Source: Nonomuraea ceibae
GTDB taxonomy: Bacteria; Actinomycetota; Actinomycetes; Streptosporangiales; Streptosporangiaceae
Assembly: GCF_019396325.1 (NCBI RefSeq)
Contig: NZ_JAHKRO010000058.1
Location: 1 to 58,517 of the forward strand
Length of the DNA: 58,517 bases
Direction of reading: 5' to 3'
The notes beneath the pieces were generated by a model. That model ran no database searches. It saw only the letters and a program-made list of their open reading frames with translations, and had not been told where the DNA came from. A program made the translations under genes and the position numbers. Positions 43,307 to 52,128 of the stretch are shown here, one piece after another. Each line of letters starts with the position of its first letter. The first letter of the stretch is position 1.

Positions 43307-44193
43307 GCAGCGGGCACGCGCAGTCGCAGGCGCAGGTTGTCCGCTCCTTCCAGGCGCATAGGAACCTGCTGTTCACTCTCGCGTACGACATCCTCGGCAA
43401 GGTGGCGGACGCGGAAGATGTGGTGCAGGAGGCCTGGCTGGCGTGGTCGGGCGCGGACCATGCCAAGGTGGAGAATCCCCGGGCCTACCTGGTTCGGGTC
43501 ACCGCCCGGCTCGCTCTCAACCAGTTGAACCGTTCTCGGTCCTTGCGCGAGGACTACGTCGGTCCGTGGTTGCCTGAACCGATGGTGCTGGGATCCGACC
43601 CGGCTGAGGACGTGGATCGTTCGCATGCGATCGCCTTCGGGCTGATGGTGGTCTTGGAGTCGCTCAGTCCTCTGGAGCGGGTCGCATTCGTGCTGCGTGA
43701 GGCGTTCGGGTACGAGCACGCGGAGATAGCCCAGATCATGGACCGATCCCCCGCGGCCGTTCGGCAGCTCGTCCACCGCGCGCGCGAGCACGTCGAGGCC
43801 CGCCGCCCCCGTTTCGCCGCCCACCAGACGACGGCGCAAGCCGCCGCCGAACGTTTCCTCGCCGCCGCTCTGGGAGGCAGCGTCAGCGCATTGATGGACG
43901 TCCTGGCTCCCGACGTCACCCTGTGGACCGACGGCGGCGGCCGTGTTCCGGCAGCGCTGCGCGCGGTCCACGGCAGCGACAAGGTGAGCCGGTTGATGGC
44001 CCAGGTCGCGCCGACCGACCGGCTCGTGCGCGCCCGGTGGGTGACAGATGCCGGGCCGCCCACGGCTCTGCTGCTGGCCGACGGTTCGCCGTTCGCCGTG
44101 TTGGTCGCCGTCCCCGATCCCGGTGGACAACGTGTCCGCGAGATCTACGGAATCCTCAACCCCGACAAACTCCACCATCTGGCGCGCCAGTGA
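43303..44193 (+). CDS. ECF41-family RNA polymerase sigma factor
   Basis: The 296-aa protein starts at GTG 43303. Sigma region 2 (NLLFTLAYDILGKVADAEDV) and region 4 (LSPLERVAFVLREAFGYEHA) are followed by a SnoaL-like C-terminal extension. Three diagnostic ECF41 motifs are present: WLPEP in the linker, DGGGR in the extension and NPDKL near the C terminus. In this family the extension replaces a separate anti-sigma factor and modulates activity. It presumably recognises the TGTCACA promoter upstream of its own operon. Two hairpins follow. Confidence 0.95.
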   Translation: MSSGHAQSQAQVVRSFQAHRNLLFTLAYDILGKVADAEDVVQEAWLAWSGADHAKVENPRAYLVRVTARLALNQLNRSRSLREDYVGPWLPEPMVLGSDPAEDVDRSHAIAFGLMVVLESLSPLERVAFVLREAFGYEHAEIAQIMDRSPAAVRQLVHRAREHVEARRPRFAAHQTTAQAAAERFLAAALGGSVSALMDVLAPDVTLWTDGGGRVPAALRAVHGSDKVSRLMAQVAPTDRLVRARWVTDAGPPTALLLADGSPFAVLVAVPDPGGQRVREIYGILNPDKLHHLARQ

Positions 44194-44232
44194 CATCCAA
44201 GGGCAGCGCGACCCCGGGGATAGATGCCGGAG

Positions 44233-44268
44233 CCGCGCTCCCCGCAGTGGTCAACGCGGGGAGCGCGG
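44233..44268 (+). terminator. Perfect hairpin after the ECF41 gene
   Basis: CCGCGCTCCCCGC (44233-44245) and GCGGGGAGCGCGG (44256-44268) form a 13-bp perfect stem with a 10-nt loop. Confidence 0.8.
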
Positions 44269-44296
44269 CGGCGAGCTCGGCGCTACGGAAGGACGC

Positions 44297-44330
44297 GGGC
44301 CCGCCCCTGGAAGCGAGGGCGGGCCCTTTG
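44297..44330 (+). terminator. Second hairpin terminator
   Basis: GGGCCCGCCC (44297-44306) pairs with GGGCGGGCCC (44317-44326) around 10 nt, followed by TTTG. This is a classic rho-independent form. The 400 bp from here to 44731 hold no supported gene. Confidence 0.8.
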
Positions 44331-44731
44331 CCAACTACGGGACGGGACGCTCCACGCCACCACTGACAGAAAATCGTCGAACTCCGCGCAGGACGGCCTG
44401 GAGCTTGGGAGGCACGGGATTCATCCGGCGGCGGCCGGTGGCGTGCGACACCGTGAATGGCAGCCCCTGGGCGATGGCGCCGGCCCGCCCGCCAGGAGAA
44501 CCGGGAACCGGCCACCTGGTACGCGTTCCAGCATCGGCACCGCTGCGAGGTCCCCGAACCGACGGGGCCCTCTTGCAATGTCGCAGTCCATCGGCGTGGC
44601 CACTGCCGAGCGCGGCCGCAGCGCCCGCGCCTGGTCTGTGACGCGCCACGGATGATGTCGCTGTTTCTGCCAGGCCCTTGTCGTGATGGTTCGGGCAGCT
44701 GGGGGACGGACCGTCCGCTGCAGGATGGCAG

Positions 44732-45388
44732 TCAGCGCCTCGTCTCGCCGGGCCTGACCAGGCCCTGCTCGTAGGCGAAGACCACCGCGGCCACCCGATC
44801 ACGTAACCCTGCCTTGGTCAGCACCCGGGACAGGTGTGTCTTCACCGTGGCCTCGGACAGGTGCAGCGCCTGGGCGATCTCCGCGTTCGAGCGACCGCGC
44901 CCGACGTGGGCCAGCACCTCCCGCTCACGGTCGGTGAGGCGTTCCAGGGCCCGCCCGCCTCCGGGCGGCACCGTCAGGAAGCGCTCGATGAGCCGCCGGG
45001 TCACCGCCGGCGCGAGCAGCGCCTGCCCGGCGGCGACCGTTCGTACGGCCTCGGCGAGCTGGCCGGGCGGGGCGTCCTTCAGCAGGAAGCCGCCGGCGCC
45101 CGCCCGCAGCGCCTCGTAGACGTACTGGTCGAGATCGAACGTCGTGAGCACCAGCACCGTGGGGGCATCGGCCTGGGCGCGGATGCGCCGGGTGGCCTCG
45201 ATGCCGTCCAACATGGGCATCCGGATGTCCATCAGCACCACGTCGGGCCGTAGGCGAGAGGCCTCGGTGACCGCTTCGGCTCCATCCGCGGCCATGCCCG
45301 CCACCTCGATGTCGGGCTGGACGCCGAGCATGGCCGACAGTCCGGAGCGCGCCAATGCGTGGTCGTCGGCGATCAGGATCCGGATCAT
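44732..45388 (-). CDS. NarL/FixJ-type response regulator
   Basis: The 218-aa regulator has receiver residues in IADDHALARSG, phospho-acceptor Asp54 in VLMDIRMPM, LTTF and FLLKD. The LuxR DNA-binding domain is LTDREREVLAHVGRGRSNAE and LHLSEATVKTHLSRVL. Its start overlaps the kinase stop by 4 bp. The intact pair lies beside two divergent membrane-protein genes, the likely targets. Confidence 0.92.
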   Translation of the reverse strand: MIRILIADDHALARSGLSAMLGVQPDIEVAGMAADGAEAVTEASRLRPDVVLMDIRMPMLDGIEATRRIRAQADAPTVLVLTTFDLDQYVYEALRAGAGGFLLKDAPPGQLAEAVRTVAAGQALLAPAVTRRLIERFLTVPPGGGRALERLTDREREVLAHVGRGRSNAEIAQALHLSEATVKTHLSRVLTKAGLRDRVAAVVFAYEQGLVRPGETRR

Positions 45389-46569
45389 GGGGGCTCCACA
45401 GGCAGGTGCAGGCGGACGGCGTAGCCGCCGTCCGCGGCGGGACCGGATTCAAGTGTTCCACCGTAGAGGCGGGCACGCTCCCGCATTCCGACCAGGCCGT
45501 GCCCGGGCGGAGCCGAGGCCGGCGGCGCGTGTCCGGTTCCGGGCGGCGCGTTGACGACCTCCAGGTCGAGCTGCCCGATTCCGTACGTGACGCGGACTTC
45601 AGTGTCGGCCGGACCGGCATGGCGCCGGACGTTGGTGAGCGCCTCCTGGATGATCCGGTAGGCGGCCAGTTCCAGCCCGGCAGGCAGCGTGCGTCGCCCT
45701 CCTTGCTCGATCAGTCGCACCGGTAGCCCGCCTGTGCGTGCCTGTTCCACGAGCTCGGGGAGCCGGTCGAGGGTGGGCTGCGGCGTAAGGGCGTCGTCGC
45801 CGTCGTCGCGCAGAGCCTCCAGCAGGTGGCGCATCTCGGTCAGCGCTTCGCGGGCCATGTCGGCCACCGCGTCCATGTGGTCGCGTGCCCGTTCCGGTTC
45901 GGCCACGGCCAGCTCACGCGCGGCTCCGGCGTTCACCGCAATGATCGACAGGGAGTGCGCGACCACGTCGTGCAGCTCCCGCGCGATCCGCAGCCGCTCG
46001 GCGGCGACCGCCTCCTGAGCCTGCTCTCGGGTACGTTCGTGCGCGTCGCGCAACTGGACCTCCCGGCGACGCAGCAGCCGCCCGGCCATCCACGCGCCGG
46101 TGACGAAGAAGACCATGACCACGGCGGAGCCGACGTCCGGCCGGGTGTCGTAGAACTGCAGGACGATCGCGCCGGCCATGCCCCCGACAGCGCCGCACCA
46201 CGCCCCGAACGCCACCGGCAGAGACCGTGTGTGCAGCGCGGCGGAGAAGGCGGCCACCAGCATCGCCGGGAACGGCGCGACCGTGGCGGGCGGGCCGTCG
46301 GCAGTGGCCGCCCGCAGCAGCAGCGCGGCCACGATGACAGCGAGAACGAGCAGCGGTACGTGCCGCCGTACCGCCAGGGGAACCGTCGTCACCAGGGCGA
46401 AGGCGATCCCGGCCCAGAGCGGGTCCGGGCCCGGTGGCAGCACCTCGGCGACGGCCCAGACGGCCAGCAGTACGGCGAGCGCCAGGTCCGAGCGGGGCGG
46501 GCGCCGGGGCACCTGGGCCAGCCGTGCGAGGGGGTCCACACGCAGAACGGTACTGCCGGACCGGGCCAT
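45385..46569 (-). CDS. Sensor histidine kinase (NarX-like, HisKA_3)
   Basis: The 394-aa kinase (ATG 46569) has four to six N-terminal transmembrane helices, a coiled-coil region (RLLRRREVQLRDAHERTREQ) and the phospho-acceptor box ARELHDVVAHSLSIIAVNAG. The ATPase domain has the N box YRIIQEALTNVRRHAG and G box GHGLVGMRERARLYGG. The stimulus is unknown; the sensor is membrane-embedded without a large extracellular loop, which suits membrane-stress sensing as in LiaS/DesK-type kinases. All catalytic motifs are intact. Confidence 0.92.
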   Translation of the reverse strand: MARSGSTVLRVDPLARLAQVPRRPPRSDLALAVLLAVWAVAEVLPPGPDPLWAGIAFALVTTVPLAVRRHVPLLVLAVIVAALLLRAATADGPPATVAPFPAMLVAAFSAALHTRSLPVAFGAWCGAVGGMAGAIVLQFYDTRPDVGSAVVMVFFVTGAWMAGRLLRRREVQLRDAHERTREQAQEAVAAERLRIARELHDVVAHSLSIIAVNAGAARELAVAEPERARDHMDAVADMAREALTEMRHLLEALRDDGDDALTPQPTLDRLPELVEQARTGGLPVRLIEQGGRRTLPAGLELAAYRIIQEALTNVRRHAGPADTEVRVTYGIGQLDLEVVNAPPGTGHAPPASAPPGHGLVGMRERARLYGGTLESGPAADGGYAVRLHLPVEPP

Positions 46570-46669
46570 GAGCGTCAGCCGGTTGAGGTAGCCGGGTCAG
46601 CTTCCGGTGGTAGGCGATCGCGCCTCCAGTCGGACGCGCCCGAAACCGGATGATTTCTACCGTTATGCC

Positions 46670-47296
46670 ATGACATCTCAGGAGACGGCGCGAAGGCGCA
46701 CCGCAGCGGGCCTGCTGGCTTCCCTCGGAGGGCTGGCCATGGCTGCCACCGGCGTGATGCAGGCGGTACGGCCCACCGACACCGATCCACGAGTGCTCGG
46801 CGAGGAACACCTCATCCTCGCCTTATTCGCGGCCTCTCTTCTTCTGCTCATCCCCGGCCTGTTCGCGCTGGCCCGTCGCGGCGCCCGTGCCGCCCGCATG
46901 GCCGCCGGCGTCGTCTCGGCCGGCCACCTCCTGCTGGCGTTCGGCGCCACCGCGTCGAACCTGAACGGCGAGGACTACGCATGGTTCGCGTACGTGGCCG
47001 TCCCGGCGAACCTGGCCATGCTCGCCGGCTCCATCACCATGGCGGTGTCGCTGTGGCGAGCCGGGACGGTGCCCCGGCTCGTTGCCGCCGCACTACCGGT
47101 GCTGTGGCTGTGCGAGATCATCCTGGCTCAGCTCGGCGGCGGGCTGATCGCCGGCGTGTACTGGCTCGCCGTGGGCGCCCTGCTCACCTCGGGCACCCTG
47201 TCGGTGCGGCCGCAGGCTGCCCACGCCGGACCCGGCGCCCGGGACATTCCTCCCGGGCATCGAGGCCAGGGCCCCGCGCGGTCCGGGACCGGTTGA
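46670..47296 (+). CDS. Multi-pass membrane protein divergent from the two-component genes
   Basis: The ATG at 46670 begins MTSQETARRRTAAGLLASLG; the open frame starts earlier but that part lacks a helix. The 208-aa product has about six hydrophobic segments and a polar tail rich in Gly and Pro. The 100-bp divergent gap to the kinase gene suggests control by the adjacent response regulator. No family is recognised with confidence. It precedes another membrane-protein gene by 14 bp. Confidence 0.7.
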   Translation: MTSQETARRRTAAGLLASLGGLAMAATGVMQAVRPTDTDPRVLGEEHLILALFAASLLLLIPGLFALARRGARAARMAAGVVSAGHLLLAFGATASNLNGEDYAWFAYVAVPANLAMLAGSITMAVSLWRAGTVPRLVAAALPVLWLCEIILAQLGGGLIAGVYWLAVGALLTSGTLSVRPQAAHAGPGARDIPPGHRGQGPARSGTG

Positions 47297-47310
47297 CGGT
47301 TGGCCGGCGC

Positions 47311-47985
47311 ATGATGAAGGATCCTGACGCGTTCCGGCGGGTGGCCGCGGGAATCGCCCTGTTCGCCTGGCCGGTGCTGGAGTTCCTGGCCTTCCTCACC
47401 TCCCCGCCGGGGGCCGAGCACGATCCGGCCGTCTTCCGCGCGAGCGCGACGGCGGTCCAGGTCAGCGCCCTGCTCTACATCTGGGCGGCGCTCAGCCTCA
47501 TCCCGGTCGTCCTGGCCCTGGGACACCTCCTGCGCCGGCGCGCCCCCGTGACGAGCGGGATCGCGACCGCGGCCGGGCTGATCGGCGCGGGCCTCGGCCT
47601 GACCTTGTTCACCACCGACTTCTACGACCTGGCCCTGGCCCAGACGCTGCCCGACGCCCAGGCCGAGGCGGTCATCCAGCAGGCCAACGGCCTGCCGGGC
47701 TTCGTGTACGGGATGCTCCTGCCCGGGTTCGCGCTGCACCTCGCCCTCCTCGCGCTGCTGGTGACCCTGGCCAAGGTCAAGTCCGTGCCCTGGTGGGTCC
47801 CGGCCGCCGCGCTGGCCGGCACCCTCGTGCCGTTCCTGACCATGGACCAGACGCCCGTCGTCCAGTCCACCGGCGCCCTGCTGCACCTGGCCGCCTACGG
47901 CTGGATCGGATGGCGCGTACTGCGCATGACGGACGCCGAATGGCGGAGCGGCGTCCCGGGGGCGCGGCACCTCGCCCTCGTGTGA
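47311..47985 (+). CDS. Multi-pass membrane protein (second gene of pair)
   Basis: The 224-aa protein (ATG 47311 or 47314; a TTG at 47293 would overlap the upstream stop) has about six transmembrane segments, including FAWPVLEFLAFLTSP and GFALHLALLALLVTL. A TTDFYDLALAQTLPDAQA loop lies between helices. It is cotranscribed with the preceding membrane protein and may be under the divergent two-component system. Function unknown. Confidence 0.7.
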   Translation: MMKDPDAFRRVAAGIALFAWPVLEFLAFLTSPPGAEHDPAVFRASATAVQVSALLYIWAALSLIPVVLALGHLLRRRAPVTSGIATAAGLIGAGLGLTLFTTDFYDLALAQTLPDAQAEAVIQQANGLPGFVYGMLLPGFALHLALLALLVTLAKVKSVPWWVPAAALAGTLVPFLTMDQTPVVQSTGALLHLAAYGWIGWRVLRMTDAEWRSGVPGARHLALV

Positions 47986-48257
47986 CGGCGACCGATCGCG
48001 CCCGCCTATCCACTGCGCCGAGCATCGGCAAGCACCCGGCTGACAGGCGGCGGGTCGAAACCGCACTGGGAGCCACCGGAAGCACTTCACTTTCCGTGGT
48101 TTCGCCCGGTCTCCCGCCGCGGAGATGATCAACAAGTGTCATGGAGCGTGAGAAACCTCAGCTCAGACCTGCATCCGTGGGTTCCGTCGTCAGCTACGGG
48201 ACATCTGCTTGCGGCCTTCACCTACGGATTCGCCACAGATGGCGAGGCTTCGGGTGC

Positions 48258-48282
48258 AACCTTTCGTCCGGCGGATGGCGTT
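48258..48282 (+). promoter_or_regulatory. Candidate ECF-type promoter of the SigE-family operon
   Basis: AACC (48258-48261), 17 bp, then CGTT (48279-48282) matches the general ECF promoter form. It places transcription start just upstream of the ribosome binding site at 48293-48300, supporting both autoregulation and the TTG start. Confidence 0.4.
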
Positions 48283-48306
48283 GGGAACAGGCGAGAGGAG
48301 ATCACA

Positions 48307-48825
48307 TTGGACCGTCACGACGGCTTCCGTGAGTTCGTGCTCGCCCGCCAGCAAGCGCTGATGCGGACCGCGTACCTGCTCACGGGAGACGCCCATCTCG
48401 CCGAGGACTTGCTGCAGAGCGTCCTGGCCAAGGTTGTGGGACAGTGGGGCAAGTTGTCCAGGGGCGGCAGCCCCGAGGCGTACATCCGCAAGTCGCTGAT
48501 CAACCAGTACATATCCTGGAGACGTCGGTCGCGTCCCGAGCTGCCTAGCGCCGATGTGCCTCAGCACGGCGCTTCCTACGATGACGCCACGCTCGACCGC
48601 ATTGTGTTGCGCCAAGCGCTGGCCAGGCTCACCCCGAGGCAGCGCGCGGTGATTGTGCTGCGTTTCTGGGAGGACCTGACCGAAGCGCAGACGGCCGAGG
48701 TGCTCCGCTGCTCCATCGGCAACATCAAGAGCCAGACCCATCACGCGCTGACCCGCCTGCGGACGATCGCGCCCGAGCTGGCACACCTGCTATCAGACGC
48801 TGAGATCGAGGAGGCGGCTCAATGA
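48307..48825 (+). CDS. SigE-family ECF RNA polymerase sigma factor
   Basis: TTG 48307 follows GAGAGGAG by 6 bp and yields 172 aa, the usual length of actinobacterial SigE-family proteins; the frame stays open upstream but adds no homologous sequence. Region 2 reads LMRTAYLLTGDAHLAEDLLQ and region 4 LARLTPRQRAVIVLRFWEDL, then TEAQTAEVLRCSIGNIKSQ. It overlaps the following membrane-protein gene by 4 bp (ATGA), the normal layout for a sigma factor with its co-expressed regulator. Confidence 0.9.
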   Translation: MDRHDGFREFVLARQQALMRTAYLLTGDAHLAEDLLQSVLAKVVGQWGKLSRGGSPEAYIRKSLINQYISWRRRSRPELPSADVPQHGASYDDATLDRIVLRQALARLTPRQRAVIVLRFWEDLTEAQTAEVLRCSIGNIKSQTHHALTRLRTIAPELAHLLSDAEIEEAAQ

Positions 48826-49913
48826 CGCGACTGCATCGGGCGCTGGACGGCATCGCCGCCGAGGCGCCTCTGGTGAATCTGGCCGACGCGGCCATCGCCC
48901 GCCACCGGCGCAGGCGACTCGTCACGGCATCGCTGGCCGCGGTCGCGACCACCGTGGTGATAGGCGTCGGCGGCGTGGTCTTGGCGACGCCGTGGCGGAT
49001 GGTCACCGAGCCGGCCGTGCAGACGGTGGCGCCGACCACGCCGGCCGTGGATCGGGCCGTCGTGGTACCCGATCTGCCTGAGGGGCCGGTGGGGAGGCTC
49101 AGCCACGCGTACCAGGCGAAGTGCGAGACGGACTGTGACGACGCGGAGTGGCGGGTGGTGACCTCCGACGGTACGGCATACCGCGTGCCCGGGGCGCTTC
49201 CGCGTACCGCTGACCGGTCGACCGTGCCCGTGGCGATCAGCCGGAGCGGGCGCGTGCTGGCCTACTACAGCCGCAAGGCGCAGGCGCACGTGGTACGCGA
49301 CATGGAGACCGGGGCCGAGGCGGTCTCGCCGGTCAAGGTGCCGGAGAAGAAGATCCCACGCGGCGCGATTCTCCTGGTCTCCGACGACGGCCGCTACCTG
49401 GTCTTCGACGATCCGCAGGAGTTCGACGACTACCCCGGCATGCTCATCGACATGCGGACCGGCGAGCGGACGATGTTGAAGCGCGACTTCGAGCCGGTCA
49501 CCATCAAGGACGGAGTGCTCGGACTGGTCAGGTATCTCGAGACCGATCTGTGGCTGATGCCCGTGACCGGTGGCGGCGAGCCGGTGCGCTTCGACGGCGT
49601 GTTCGTCGGGTTCAGCGAGGTCGCGCCGGACGGCCGGACGGTGGTGGCGCTCGACATGACCGGGACCCCGAAGAAGAAGCCAGTGCTCACCGTGCTCGAC
49701 GTCAAGACCGGCAAGGCCCTGCGGAAGGTGCCTACTCCTGCCTTGCCCGGGGACCTCATGGCCACCGTGTGGCTCAGCGAGACGGAAGTCACCGTCAGGA
49801 ACGGCGCCAAGGGTGGGCAGACGTATGCGCTGGACATCACGACTGGCAAGGCCCGGCTGCTCGCCGACCACGGCGATCTCTTCCGCCTGACCCTCCCCGG
49901 CCAGGCGAACTGA
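48822..49913 (+). CDS. Membrane-anchored beta-propeller-like protein coupled to the sigma factor
   Basis: The 363-aa protein has a short cytoplasmic segment with RHRRRRLV, one transmembrane helix (TASLAAVATTVVIGVGGVVL) and an extracytoplasmic domain. The latter has repeated D-G/S-x-x strands (SDDGRYLVFDD, APDGRTVVALD, VLDVKTGKALRKV, ALDITTGKARLLA) typical of a WD40/PQQ-like propeller. The topology and ATGA overlap suit a partner or anti-sigma of the SigE-family protein. No zinc anti-sigma motif is present in the N-terminal tail. A hairpin terminator follows. Confidence 0.8.
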   Translation: MTRLHRALDGIAAEAPLVNLADAAIARHRRRRLVTASLAAVATTVVIGVGGVVLATPWRMVTEPAVQTVAPTTPAVDRAVVVPDLPEGPVGRLSHAYQAKCETDCDDAEWRVVTSDGTAYRVPGALPRTADRSTVPVAISRSGRVLAYYSRKAQAHVVRDMETGAEAVSPVKVPEKKIPRGAILLVSDDGRYLVFDDPQEFDDYPGMLIDMRTGERTMLKRDFEPVTIKDGVLGLVRYLETDLWLMPVTGGGEPVRFDGVFVGFSEVAPDGRTVVALDMTGTPKKKPVLTVLDVKTGKALRKVPTPALPGDLMATVWLSETEVTVRNGAKGGQTYALDITTGKARLLADHGDLFRLTLPGQAN

Positions 49914-49930
49914 CGCTCAGGAGAGCTCCA

Positions 49931-49975
49931 GTTCGCATCCGACGCTCGCGCTCGATTCCCGCGTCGGATGCGAAC
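49931..49975 (+). terminator. Long perfect hairpin after the sigma operon
   Basis: GTTCGCATCCGACGC (49931-49945) and GCGTCGGATGCGAAC (49961-49975) are perfect 15-bp arms with a 15-nt loop. From here to about 50234 no gene is supported. Confidence 0.8.
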
Positions 49976-50234
49976 CCTGCGATAGTCAGTTATCCCGTCT
50001 GCTCCACCAGAGGACTCAATCACCACAGATCAGGGGCATATCCGTTGGATTTTCGCCGCTTGCTACCGGACGCCCACAAAGCTGGTTCTGGACGCGTACG
50101 GTGAGCGTCTGTTCGCACTCGAGGTCGTGCTGCTCCTGCACGGTACAGGGGTGCCACCGGAATACGACGGACATGGGCCGCGCCGAAGCATTGATCAGAC
50201 AGCAGCGAGGCACTGTCTGGTCTGCCCCCCCCGA

Positions 50235-50610
50235 TCAGTCCGCCTCCAGTCCATCTCGCCGCAACCGCTCAGCCTCGTCCACCTGTCCTCGGTCGAAGAA
50301 CGCCGTGATCAACCGAGGAGCGGCGGCATCAGCGCCGCCAGCAGCTCGACCCACAGAAAGTCGGCGCCCGAGCTCCCCAACTGAGCAGCGCTGCGCCAAA
50401 GCTGGTCGGCGTAGCGATACAGAATCCGGCATCGGGCGGCGTCGCCAACTCCGGTTCGCTCTGTGGCGTCGGTGAGATGGTTGGTCAGGGCTTGCCAGCA
50501 GGTGGCTGGGATGTCGGCGCGGCGGCGTTCGGCCTGAGCGTGTTGGCCGCGCCGTGCAGTTCCTCGGTCAGGTACGCCAGCGCGCTTTTGAATCAGTTGG
50601 CGGGGGCCTT
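50235..50610 (-). pseudogene. Fragment of a tetratricopeptide-like protein
   Basis: Leftward frames read SALAYLTEELHGAANTL, then ARCRILYRYADQLWRSAAQL and GADFLWVELLAALM. After a stop and frame change they give LITAFFDRGQVDEAERLRRD to 50235. This resembles the helical repeat region of actinobacterial TPR regulators. At least two disruptions are present and the N-terminal domain is missing. Confidence 0.4.
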
Positions 50611-50871
50611 GGCGAGCGGCCGACGAACGACCACCCGGACAAGACGAACCAGGACCCGTCATGATGCTGATGGCCGTACGGGAGAAGACGCCGCCCGGCC
50701 GGACAGATGCAGCGATCGGCCCCACCTGGGGTGTTCACGAATGAGCGTGACCTGCACCGAGTCGGTCACGGTGATGATCGCTTCCCAGCTGTTCGGTGCC
50801 TTCAGGTACTGACAGCGCTCTGCGTGCGGCACACATCGGCATGGATCGGGAGGTCATGCACCACGTGAGGT

Positions 50872-51399
50872 TCATGGGCCGTCAGACCAGATGTACCAGG
50901 GGCCCTTGAAGTGCTCATACCTCCCCTCTTCTGGATCCGGTGCCCGATCCGGGATGTAGGCGAAGCCGTACCTCTTCCAATCCATCGTGAGCGAGGTGAC
51001 CATGAACCTCGCTCCCCCGGGGATCTTCTCCACCTCGTCCACCCAATACAGGCCCCACCATCGACTGCTGGCATAGTCGCTGCTCACTGACCGGGCGTAG
51101 CGCTCCAGGCTCGGCTCTGACAAGGCGAAGCGCGCGTGCAAGGGGGCGTCGATCTTGACGAGCAGCACCGTGCCCAGCACCAGTGCAAGCGGGACGAACA
51201 TCCAAAGCGCCCAACCCCGCCGACCCGGCCCTCGACCCAACATCCACGACCAGGCAATGGCGAGCGCCAGCCAGTACGGCACCAACGCCAAGGCCCACCC
51301 GGACAGGCCAGGAGTGCTCACCTCAAAGAGCGTCAGGAGGGAGGCGAGTCCGATCCCCCCGGTGAAGAGCAGAGCGCGGCGGTTGCGAGGCAGGCCCAT
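50872..51399 (-). CDS. Membrane protein with three N-terminal helices
   Basis: The 175-aa protein (ATG 51399) has three hydrophobic segments (LLFTGGIGLASLLTLF, WALALVPYWLALAIAWSWML, WALWMFVPLALVLGTVLLV). An extracytoplasmic domain follows with SSRWWGLYWVDEVEKIPGG and TSLTMDWKRYGFAYIPD. The pattern resembles stress-linked membrane proteins of unknown role. No operon partner is certain; a doubtful frame overlaps its start. Confidence 0.65.
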   Translation of the reverse strand: MGLPRNRRALLFTGGIGLASLLTLFEVSTPGLSGWALALVPYWLALAIAWSWMLGRGPGRRGWALWMFVPLALVLGTVLLVKIDAPLHARFALSEPSLERYARSVSSDYASSRWWGLYWVDEVEKIPGGARFMVTSLTMDWKRYGFAYIPDRAPDPEEGRYEHFKGPWYIWSDGP

Positions 51400-51620
51400 A
51401 GGGCGATCTTGCCCGACACCAGGATCAATCGCAGCAGATCATCTCCCTGCACCCGCCCGATCTCGGCCACCTGGACAAGTTCGGCCGGGACTGCCCTACC
51501 TGACCCCACACTGCCGGAGCGCCTACCTGCGGCAATCCGCCCCCCGGTGTAGCCGACCTCGAAGAACTCGGATACGCCATCCGCACTTCCATAGACGACG
51601 GGCACCCGCTGACCCGCGCG
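51333..51620 (-). pseudogene. Possible DUF3592-like C-terminal fragment
   Basis: The leftward frame contains LRAGQRVPVVYGSADGVSEF and later LLRLILVSGKIALWACLATA, resembling the end of DUF3592-type membrane proteins (G-x-x-VPVVYDPADP then a helix). The N-terminal helix is not present and the start overlaps the next gene. Confidence 0.25.
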
Positions 51621-52035
51621 AAGCCACCGCGGCTGCCCCGCCGCTTCCGGACGGCGATGCGGTCGGCCGACTCGGGAATGGTGCAAAGGCCACTATGACG
51701 CTCATCGGTGACACGGACACCGTCCCCGGAGGACCCACCTACAAGACCTCACCCAGGCCATCACCGAACCGGGCCTGAACCCTGCGAACGGCGCAGGCAT
51801 CGGCTTCACACTGGCACGGGCATGACGGTCCGCCGTGGACGGCGCGATCGTTATCTTGGGTAGTCAAGCGAAATAGCTGGTCAGCTGCTTGAAGACCTGT
51901 CAGGCACGTGGGTTGGCCATGGCTGTCGCGCATGGGCCGCAGGAACCGTGATGCGGCTCCTTCCCGCAGGGCAAGGCCGGCCTCGAAGGTGGTGGTGTCA
52001 GGAACCTTCGAACCCGTGCTGATCGATCTCCAGGC
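51621..52035. other. Stretch without a supported gene
   Basis: Several frames are open, including a long minus-strand frame running through the DUF1963 gene, but none shows motifs or a credible start. Confidence 0.45.
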
Positions 52036-52128
52036 ATGGAGGGTGACGTCACGTCGGAGCTGATGGGATCTAACTACCCAGTACGCTCGACCGACACGAA
52101 GCACGCCGCGCAGCCGGGCCTTGACCTC

